Assembly: GCF_910592395.1 (NCBI RefSeq)
Contig: NC_088310.1
Location: 8,937,501 to 9,001,500 of the forward strand
Source of the DNA: Lineus longissimus
Lineage: Eukaryota > Nemertea > Pilidiophora > Heteronemertea > Lineidae
DNA: 64,000 bases
Direction of reading: 5' to 3'
Part shown: piece by piece, positions 56,335 through 64,000 of the stretch
How the letters are laid out: the number at the start of each line of letters is the position of its first letter
How positions within the stretch are numbered: the stretch's first letter is position 1
Made by a program: the position numbers and the translations under genes
The notes under the pieces: generated by a model
Seen by the model: only the letters and a program-made list of their open reading frames with translations
Database searches by the model: none
Told to the model about the DNA's origin: nothing

Positions 56335-57793
56335 CGTACTTTTGCTGTTGTATCTGAATTATTTGTGATTTGATACACGAGAACTGTTTATATGTAACAC
56401 GTGTCAGAAAAGTATTTTTCTGATATCAGATCACTACCCTTTACAAATTTTAATATTTGTCAACGAACCTACCTGCTCGACTATTTTCTTGTTCTGAATC
56501 TGTCGTAAAAGTCAAGGCTCTAGTAATTGAATTGGTAAAAACGTGATATGCCCTATTAACAGATACTCTTGTGTGTTATACAGTACAAACCTAAAGGTCG
56601 ACGGATTCCGAGGACAAAAACCATTCCTACGCTTGAGGAACAAAATAATCGGCCTCACTGAGAGAAAAACAAAACACAAATTCTGAAGTACACACAGTTT
56701 TAGAAGGACAGAACGGTGCTCCTCGTGATGGAGACGAAAACACACGCACTCATCCTGGACACTGTATGTAAAGAACCTTCTGAAACAAGGCCCGAGCGAA
56801 CTTTGATCCAGCACGTTCACCTATTTCTTATTTCAATTTGACCTTTAACTGATCGAAGCTACTCCTTCATTCGTATCACCTTGCTCTAACATACGTTCCC
56901 AGGGAATGACCTAATGAGCACTGCCCAATATGGGGTCATTTTGTATGAACCTGTAGTGCTGATGCAATGAACTACATGCACAACTAAGACTCCCTTGTGT
57001 GGCAAATGGCTTTTCCCCTCTGGTGTTATTACGCCTAATCTTGGTTATGTATGCGAAAGGTGACAGACCAGTGTCGAAGATGTTATTTGCATTGCTTTTC
57101 GGTTGGGAGAAACACAGATGGCAGATCGTTACTAAGTGTTCGGCGTCCACATACGAGAGGGTCTCAGACACAAGTTTGGCCGACTGCACAATTATCCTGA
57201 CGGTACAACCCGAATCGTCCGTTTGTCTTCCAAGCTTTCCGTTTCATGAGAATCAGTGTTTGGCAAGTTGCTGATTATGATCGAATTATGATCGTTGTTT
57301 ACAATGTGGCTTTGCGATTGTTCGATGCAGTCTCCTATATGACGTATATGTGTACCAATTAATCAAGTTATGAAGGCACTCGTTTTGAACCCGTCAACTA
57401 AACACTTCCACCAACGTGTTTCTTGACTTCCATGTATCTGTGATGAGTCTCAGAAACGGGCGGTACTTGTAAGGCACCAACTCGACTCTCCTCTAATGAC
57501 ATGGACAACATAGACGCCGTGGTCTTTCAACAGTGCGATTCATTGAAACTAAAGTTTCAATGGCAAATCAATGCTAGCTTTTGTCTTTTCCTTTAAGTTA
57601 CATGAACCAATAGTTACTTCGCGTGATCGGCGGTGTAATTCGAAACTGCCGAGACGACCGATGAACGCAAAAGCTGCTGTAAATAAGGATTTGAACGGTA
57701 TCGACTACTTGTTAGCTGTAAGTGCATTATTTAATCCGTAGTAAGTATATTTCATTGTGTAAGATGAGCACATTAAAATTGCATAGGCCTATA
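56335..57793. repeat. array-unit spacer upstream of GPCR-13
   Basis: A-type spacer, closely matching 13780-15130 in order and landmarks. No gene. Confidence 0.6.
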
Positions 57794-57973
57794 CACCTTT
57801 CCAGAAATGGGGCGCTGAGTGTCCGAAATAGTGATGTCATGAGGGGAAACTAGGCCTTATGGTGTAGGGACAAAGGAGATAGTCATGGTTGACCAACACA
57901 CTTGAATGCCTTTGATGACGGACAAGGAGGAAAAAGTTAGTTCCAATGCAAGCCACCAATTTCGGGAAGCATG
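57794..57973. mobile_element. 180-bp MITE with tata target duplication
   Basis: Absent from the sister unit, which reads gcataggcctatattgtgaa (near 15126). Flanked by tata at 57790-57793 and 57974-57977. The ends CACCTTTCCAGAAATGGGG and, inverted, CATGCTTCCCGAAATTGG form an imperfect inverted repeat of about 20 bp. TA-type duplications suggest a Tc1/mariner-like origin. Non-coding. Confidence 0.75.
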
Positions 57974-57977
57974 TATA

Positions 57978-58530
57978 TTGTGAATTTCTTTGAAGTTTAA
58001 AAGGCTAAGGAAAAGGATGACGTACACCAAGGATGGCTTCATCGTCAGAGAAGCTACAACATGGACAACGTCACTGTCAAGTTGATGACGGCACGACCAC
58101 GGATATTGAAGAAGAATCTTAAATTATTACCGTCCCAAAATAAAAGCAGGAAGCACGCGATTATAAGTTCATGTTGGCGTTTCGTGGTTGGGGGTGAGAA
58201 CACACTGGTGTCAGTTATATGGCTTACCGTGCAAGTAATTTTGTGGGAACATTTTTATCACATGTAAGTACTTTCTTATTAAAAACACCTAGATTTGTGG
58301 TAACTTCTTTGTAAATTTCTACAATATATAAGCTGCAGGCTGATGCCCTCATTTTATTATATGTTAAAGTTTATATCATAATACATGTATATAATTCAAT
58401 CATATTATTGATTGTCCATTTTCGTGTTTTTGTGTTATATCAAGTTATTAAAACTAGGAGTAGCCTACTTCGTCACGTCTACGAATGTCGGCAAAGTTTT
58501 ATAAAAAAATATCCAACTCACAGTTGTTGG
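57978..58530. repeat. array-unit downstream flank of GPCR-14
   Basis: Matches 15130-15675, including the recurrent 68-codon plus-strand frame at 58061-58267. No gene called. Confidence 0.6.
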
Positions 58531-58994
58531 TTAGGTCCCACGTTCTTCATCATCAAATATGCGTCTGTAGAATAAATATCTGACGTCATCCCTAAAGTAC
58601 TTCAATGTACACAAGTAAATGATGAAATTAACCGCATAGTTGAAAACAATGAAATTTGAGATTGCGTTTGACCATTCGCGGAGGTATATCGGGGCACCTG
58701 TAATCAAATCAACCCAGCGAAATATAACATACGGGGCCATTGAAAGGAAATATATCAAAGAAACGATAAACAGATTTTTGACCAGTTTTCATTGCAGTTT
58801 TTCAGCATTGTAATTTTCAGCAAAATGCTCATTATTGCCTGCTCGGAAAACTCCAGCTACAATCAGAGTATTGATGATGAACACGATACAGACTGGAGCA
58901 ACCATATTGGTGATGAACAGCAAGACTTCAAAGGCCTCAAATATCCAGGTTGGAAGAATGCCCTGCTCTTCCATACACAACCGCCTGGTAATGC
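58531..58994 (-). pseudogene. GPCR-14: 3' fragment of a subfamily A GPCR
   Basis: Codes for the region from loop 2 (ITRRLCMEEQGILPTW) through TM5-TM7 to DDEERGT. The first 180 or so codons are missing: homology stops at about 58994, where the DIRS element begins. An additional in-frame TGA at 58789-58791 replaces the Arg of QRKLVK between TM5 and TM6. Its closest copy is GPCR-4 (shared AGNNEHFAENYNAEKLQ). The 5' half is not found on the far side of the retroelement. Confidence 0.9.
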
Positions 58995-59258
58995 CCTGCT
59001 GGGACCTGTTGGAGATACAACGGAGGCAGACCATGTCCCGGATGCAACTTCCCACACAAGTGCTCCGATTGTGGTGGGACACACCCGGCAACCCGATGCA
59101 CTGGCCAGACCCGTAGCACCAGTAACCCTACCCGCCAGCCTCAACTGCAGTCATCCCTTACCTCCTCTGGCCGACCAAAATCCATTGTTACCCTGCCAAA
59201 CAGACCAATGCGCTCCAACCAACTACCCGATGCAAAGCCGGCTGCCAACGCCCATTAA
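58995..59258 (+). CDS. DIRS gag-like ORF, C-terminal 87 codons
   Basis: Open from the junction to a TAA at 59256-59258. It contains a Cys/His cluster, CPGC followed by FPHKCSDCGGTHPATRC, resembling the zinc-binding tail of gag proteins. It overlaps the start of the next ORF by 29 bp in another frame, as is common in compact retroelements. The 5' part is lost. Role inferred: nucleic-acid binding in the retrotransposition particle. Confidence 0.6.
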   Translation, partial: PAGTCWRYNGGRPCPGCNFPHKCSDCGGTHPATRCTGQTRSTSNPTRQPQLQSSLTSSGRPKSIVTLPNRPMRSNQLPDAKPAANAH

Positions 59259-60828
59259 ACCTCAAATACTTGCTAAATACTTACAAGGTTACGACCCAAC
59301 CCTGGCGCAATTTCTACTCAATGGCTTTACAGAAGGTTTCTCTCTAGAATATCAGGGTCGTCGCTCAAGCCGCGTCTGTCCTAATTCAACATCAGCTGGC
59401 GAACACCCTGAGGTAATTGATAGGAAAATTGCATCGGAGCTGAAGGAAGGCCGAATCCTTGGTCCTTTTACTTTCCCCCCTACATCAGATTTCAGAGCAT
59501 CCCCGATCGGGGTGGTGCCTAAAAAGGAACCCGGGGATTTTCGTATGATACATAATTTGTCATACCCCCGGGAAGGGGATTCTATCAATAAGGGTATTCC
59601 CAAAGATCTCACCAGCGTTCATTATTCCTCCATCTACGATGCTATTTCCTACATTAAAAGACAGGAAAGCCAGGTTTTCCTGTCTAAGTGCGACATCAAG
59701 TCTGCCTTCAGAATTATTCCTGTTGCCCCTAGGGATTACCCTCTTTTGGGCTTCGTGTAGCGCGGGGAATACTACATGGATCGCGTTTTACCCATGGGGG
59801 TTAGTATCTCCTGCTCTCATTTTGAGAAGTTCAGTACTGCTATAGAATGGATTTGCCTACACAAGTTAGGGTTTTCCGCTATGGTCCACGTGCTAGATGA
59901 TTTCCTGATCATTTCCCTTTCGGAAAGTTCCTCCAGGAAGGACCTACAAAAATTCGAACGATTTTGCGCGGAGGTCGGTATTCAGCTGGCCCCTGAGAAA
60001 ACGTTTGGACCCGCTATTGCACTTCCATTTCTTGGCATTACTCTAGATACTGGTAAAATGGAGGCCCGTTTACCTGAGGAAAAAATCACCAAGTTTAAAC
60101 AAAAAATTTATTACTTTCTCAGCAAATCCAAAGCCATGTTATATGAATATCAATCCTTACACGGGTGTTTGAATTTTGCGTGTTCCGTGGTGCTCCCAGG
60201 TAGAGCTTTTTCCAGGCGCTTGATTGATTTAACTGTAGGGTACAAAAACCCATTTCACCATATTCGTATTTCAAGGGAAACTAAAGAGGACCTTTTAGTT
60301 TGGCGTGATTTCCTCGACCATTTTAACGGCAAATCATTCTTCCATGGTGACAACTGGTTATCGAATGCCGAGCTCAGACTGTTTACTGACGCTTCAGGAA
60401 GCATTGGTTTTGGCGCCCTATATAAAACACATTGGTTCTATGGGACTTGGCCTGATACTTGGAAGAAGCTCAACATCGCTACATTAGAATTGTTTCCCAT
60501 TGTGTTGGCAGTCTCAATCTGGGGCAAAGATTGGGCTAACCAGAATATTATATTCTTTACCGATAACGAGGCCGTGGTATCTGTTATCAACAAACAAACA
60601 TCTAAGGAAAAGCAGGTCATGTCCTTAGTTCGCTCTCTGGTGAAAACATGCCTCTTTCATAACATTGTGGTCAAAGCTAAGCATATTCCCGGCAAAAAGA
60701 ATGTTCTAGCTGACATGCTCTCTCGTTTACAGATACCTGCATTTCTGAGGCGGGCACCTTGGGCGGATGCGACGCCCACTCTTATCCCTCCAAACCTGTA
60801 CCCGGATGGATGGAATCTGCGCTCATAG
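59230..60828 (+). pseudogene. DIRS pol: reverse transcriptase and RNase H, one in-frame stop
   Basis: The frame starts at the ATG overlapping the gag tail and runs 532 codons, with a single TAG at codon 177 (59758-59760, after LLGFV). RT blocks: RMIHNLSYP near 105, the first catalytic Asp in KCDIKSAFRI (D155), PMGVSISCSHF near 188, the catalytic pair in LDDF (223-224) and FLGITLD. RNase H: D387 in LFTDASG, E421 in NIATLE, D445 in FFTDN and D495 in KNVLADML. The single stop is the only visible lesion, most simply a Trp-to-stop change. Confidence 0.88.
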
Positions 60829-61700
60829 AATTGCTTGGCAATATGGTTTCATCAGCTACTATGTCTGCTTATCGCAGATCTTGGGATAATTTTTCTCAAT
60901 TCTACAATGACTACATAGGCGGTAACTTAAGCCTACCCATATCCATACCATGTTTGACTCTCTTCATCGCATTTTTGCATGGGCGGGGGTTTTCTCCCTC
61001 CTCCATAGCGTCATGCATGTCAGCTATAGCATATTTGCACAAACTTCGTAATCTACCTGATCCGACAAAGTCATTTGTCGTAAGTAAATTAATCTGCGCC
61101 GCTAAGAATTTACGCGCGCAACCAGACATCCGCCTGCCTGTTACCAAAGAAATTCTTCACAAACTGCTGGTTGCGACACCTCGGGTGACTTCATCACACT
61201 ACAAGTCAGTTATGTTTCAGACCGCATTGGTTCTTGGCTTCAACGCCTTCCTGAGGATTGGGGAGATGCTTCCTTCGTCTAAATCCCGTGCAGCCAACTG
61301 CCTTCACCTGCACGACCTCATAATCCAATCAGATGGGCTAATACTCTCCTTCCGGAGATTTAAGTCTAGCAATACTCAGGGTTCTCAAACCCTGAGGTTA
61401 TCGGCCAAGACAAGCTGCTGCCCTTTAGTGCATACGAGGGAATTTCTGGCTGTCCGGGGTTCAGCACCCGGGTTGCTTTTCTGTTACCCCTGTGGCTCCC
61501 CTTTCCTACGCAGAGAATTCGATAACACGCTTAAGCGTGCTCTCTCCTTTTGTGGTCTCGACTCGTCCCGCTTTAAAGGGCACAGTCTGCGCATCGGGGC
61601 AGCAACACAGTCTGCTATCGAGGGCAAATCTGATGCTTACATACGGGCAGCAGGCAGGTGGGCGTCTGACGCATTCCGCAAATACATTAGGATCTTATAA
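60759..61700 (+). CDS. DIRS tyrosine recombinase
   Basis: 313 aa, overlapping pol by 70 bp in another frame. The N-terminal SAM-like helical region has SAYRRSWDNFSQFY near 36-49. Catalytic residues: R166 in FLRIGE, H275 and R278 in GHSLRIGAAT, W301 in the AGRWAS position where His or Trp is usual, and Y309 in FRKYIR. It would integrate circular cDNA by site-specific recombination, replacing a DDE integrase. The frame is complete with all catalytic residues. The exact start is uncertain because of the overlap. Confidence 0.92.
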   Translation: MGGCDAHSYPSKPVPGWMESALIELLGNMVSSATMSAYRRSWDNFSQFYNDYIGGNLSLPISIPCLTLFIAFLHGRGFSPSSIASCMSAIAYLHKLRNLPDPTKSFVVSKLICAAKNLRAQPDIRLPVTKEILHKLLVATPRVTSSHYKSVMFQTALVLGFNAFLRIGEMLPSSKSRAANCLHLHDLIIQSDGLILSFRRFKSSNTQGSQTLRLSAKTSCCPLVHTREFLAVRGSAPGLLFCYPCGSPFLRREFDNTLKRALSFCGLDSSRFKGHSLRIGAATQSAIEGKSDAYIRAAGRWASDAFRKYIRIL

Positions 61701-62171
61701 CTACATGTAGTTTCATGCTATTATGATGTATACCGGGTCAGACTGAGGCTGCCCGACTTTGATTATCTCACTGTAACGGTAGTTGCCCAGTCAGACTTAG
61801 GCTGCTGCGTTTACGTTAACTGGCTCTATATTATACGTGTTGCCAGAGAGCATTCTCTGCCGGTTGTGGGGTGGCCTCAATGACTTTCGGCTTGTGGCGG
61901 TACCCTCTCAACCGTTTCTGCAAATTGTCTATTTTAATATGCTTTTGGTCACATGACCCACAAGTCCAATCTCTATTGTCAACCATGGTCATGTGACGCA
62001 TTTAGTTTCATACCCTTGCTAGGGTATCTTATTTCATGTTTTGCAGACAGTGCTCTCTCTTGTAATTTGTAAAATAAATATATTCCTCATATCTTGGCCT
62101 AATCGGCCCATAATCAATCTATATAACGTGTTGTGTTAGTCATTCTGAGTATCTGGTGCATAAAAGAGATT
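61701..62171 (+). other. DIRS 3' non-coding region
   Basis: Contains ggcggtaccctctcaaccgt near 61899, the hairpin at 61948-61997 and ttggcctaatcggcccataa near 62093, shared with 29915-30147. Split direct or inverted terminal repeats typical of DIRS cannot be confirmed without the 5' end. Confidence 0.6.
61948..61997 (+). other. hairpin in DIRS 3' region
   Basis: GTCACATGACC pairs with GGTCATGTGAC (11-bp stem, 28-nt loop). Compared with 29965-30003 both strands changed at the same pair (G-C to A-T), keeping the stem. Confidence 0.65.
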
Positions 62172-64000
62172 GTTGTTTACAATGTGGCTTTGGGATTCCT
62201 CGATGCAGTCCCCTATATGACGTGAGTGTACCAACCACTCATAAGTCATGAAGCCACTCGTTTTAGACCCGTCTACTCAACACCTCCACCAACGCGTTTC
62301 TTGACTTCCATATTTTATATTTTTGATGAGTCGCAAAATCGGGTAGTATTTGTAATTCTCTCACTCGAATCTCCTGAAATGAAATGGGCAATGAGACGCC
62401 GTGGTCTTTCAACAAGTTGCGACACAATGCTTTGAAAATCAAGTTTCAATTGTAAACCAATGCTAGCGTTTGTCTTTTTCTTTATTAAGTTGCATGAACC
62501 AATATAATAAAGACTCAGTGAAAACCTAACTTCCATGATCGATATTACTTCGCGTTATCGGCGGTGTAATTCGAAACTATCGAAACGACCCGGGAACACA
62601 AAATCTGCTGCTATGATATGAAAAGTGTGGGATTTCATCGTCTAGCCGTTGGAATGAAGTGCATAATTTAATTCGTGTATACGTTTTATTGTGTAAGATG
62701 GGCAGATGTGCGATTCAAATTCTATACATTTTGAAAATGTTAAGAATAAAAGGTTAAGGAAAAGGATGATACCATTGCGAGACTTCGTTGGTTCTTCTGT
62801 CAAAATGGGTATATGATGACAGAAAGAAATATCAAGGGTATTTCAATGATAAAATACACCGACCTGGCGTTACCGTCCGACATGACAAGAAGCAGAATGC
62901 ACCCATGCGTTTTCTGCGTATGCACACGAGCCAACTAAATAATCTATTCCATGATGCAAGCAATTGGACGCCATTTACAATGATAAATGTAGATATTGCT
63001 AATAGGTTATATAATTACGTAATCAGTAAAAATTCATTAAAATATATGGTAAAGTCGATACATATCTGATTGAAACGTTTTAAAAAAATACTATTTCTGT
63101 CTTTGATCGAGTAGACGCATAAAGTACAAAACCTGCGCTTATCGAATCCATGAGACTTTACGGAAGGCTTAATGTTCAACCATTGCTTCTAATTTTTGAA
63201 AAGTCGCTTAAGAATATCGATATTCGTCGGGTTCACTCCAACATTAGAATGGTTTGGTATCGATGATGGAAACCCCACCCTCCTGTGAACTGAGGTTCTC
63301 CTGTGGGCGCCTGTCACCCGTATGGGTTTGCATGCATAACAAGCTGGCTCCGTCTCTTTGCACCTGTTGTACTCAGAGCATGGCGCCGTTATCATCTTGT
63401 TATGCATGCGAACTTATTACTGTCTTCGTATTTCCTTCGGTGGTGTAGAGGCTATAGTAGACGTATTACAATCTGCAATTGAGAAGCGAAGGAGATTATG
63501 AAATCTTCTCAGAAGATGACACATTGGGGCCTCTGGCTATGATCATTTTCAAAAGTGCTCTACAAGTCAATGCACTCTTCTGGTAACTTGTATTTTAACT
63601 TTTTTGAGAGAACTGCCAATCTTTACACAGGCAGAAGAAGTAAACGTACACTCATACACTTTCCAAATGCTAAAAAACTACGCCAACGCATACGTTCGTG
63701 GACAGAGGCGTTCACGTAGGCGTTTCGCGGTGGGGTGAAAAAACATAGGAGCGTCAGTGGATCTGGTTAACGTGCAACTATTTTTGTGGGAATGCATATC
63801 ATGAGGGAGTCATCCATCATAATAGACTTTATGCTGGGATACACCGGTTTGACCTGCGCTGAACTGCCAACCTCAATATTTGAGGACATCGTTTATATTC
63901 TCATCACTCTTCGATGTATGCAAGTTAGTTCTTTGTCTTAGGGAGACATCACGCGATTGTCTCCCCACTCGCCTAAAGATTCTGAAGCGAAAGCAATTCT
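62172..64000. repeat. near-identical duplicate of 27988-29816
   Basis: Constant offset of 34184 bp to the spacer between GPCR-6 and GPCR-7. By eye I noted one difference (cgttatcatc here versus cgtcatcatc near 29202). It includes the first 207 bp of the small DIRS-related element (63794 onward) and continues past the window end. No receptor gene lies in this stretch; presumably a GPCR-7-like gene follows to the right. Confidence 0.9.

Larger units (their letters stand above)
58995..62171 (+). mobile_element. DIRS-type tyrosine-recombinase retrotransposon, 5'-truncated
   Basis: In order: the tail of a gag-like ORF, an RT-RNase H ORF, an overlapping tyrosine recombinase ORF, then about 470 bp of 3' non-coding sequence. 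This gene set defines DIRS elements, which integrate by a recombinase and make no target duplication. The 5' terminal repeat and most of gag are missing. The 3' non-coding end is related to 29610-30160. Left and right flanks come from different points of the GPCR unit, so the locus was rearranged at or after insertion. Confidence 0.9.

Noticed and set aside
58792-59229. Extension of the DIRS pol frame leftward into the GPCR-14 antisense sequence
   Set aside because: The frame is open by chance across the junction; codons before about 58995 are receptor antisense, so the pol start is placed at the ATG overlapping the gag tail.

Overview
Eukaryotic genomic DNA, most likely from a marine invertebrate deuterostome (echinoderm, hemichordate or amphioxus). 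This is inferred from a tandem cluster of intronless rhodopsin-like GPCR genes mixed with DIRS, CR1/L2-like LINE, PIF/Harbinger and other DNA transposons. The species cannot be fixed from sequence alone. No tRNA, rRNA, CRISPR or prokaryotic operon structure was seen.

Backbone: at least 14 head-to-tail copies of one GPCR gene, all on the minus strand, numbered here GPCR-1 to GPCR-14 from left to right. Eight have full-length open frames (1, 5, 6, 7, 8, 9, 10, 13). GPCR-3 is open but has an altered C-terminus. GPCR-2, -4, -11 and -12 are pseudogenes with visible stops or frameshifts. GPCR-14 is a 3' fragment cut by a DIRS retroelement. Two subfamilies alternate. Subfamily A has an N-terminus of the type MxLFQTTTEVEGSENAPSF, usually ends in ERGT and is about 334 aa. 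Subfamily B has MNLFPTSTEVEGSASAPSF, ends in GNIANMAS and is about 340 aa. GPCR-9 and GPCR-11 are A/B mosaics. Each gene sits in a repeated unit of about 2.7 to 4 kb that includes conserved non-coding flanks. Most copies have a TATAAA box 48-50 bp upstream of the ATG.

The spacers are loaded with insertions, many datable against uninterrupted sister units. In order: a 5.8-kb composite flanked by the 8-bp duplication gatattgc and carrying an 81-bp satellite plus a tandem pair of 1.3-kb elements (2886-8671); a Harbinger element with a nested LINE (17836-20986); a Mutator-like element with a 9-bp duplication (24444-25170); a small DIRS-related element (29610-30160); a foldback-rich insert (36873-38231); an insert with a 44-bp palindrome (41396-42066); an element with about 105-bp inverted termini (42233-43531); a second LINE fragment (54156-55076); a 180-bp MITE (57794-57973); and a truncated DIRS element with gag tail, RT/RNase H and tyrosine recombinase (58995-62171). 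The last 1.8 kb (62172-64000) nearly duplicates 27988-29816.

Biologically this looks like a birth-and-death chemosensory-type receptor cluster that evolves by duplication, gene conversion and transposon-driven rearrangement. The ligand is unknown.
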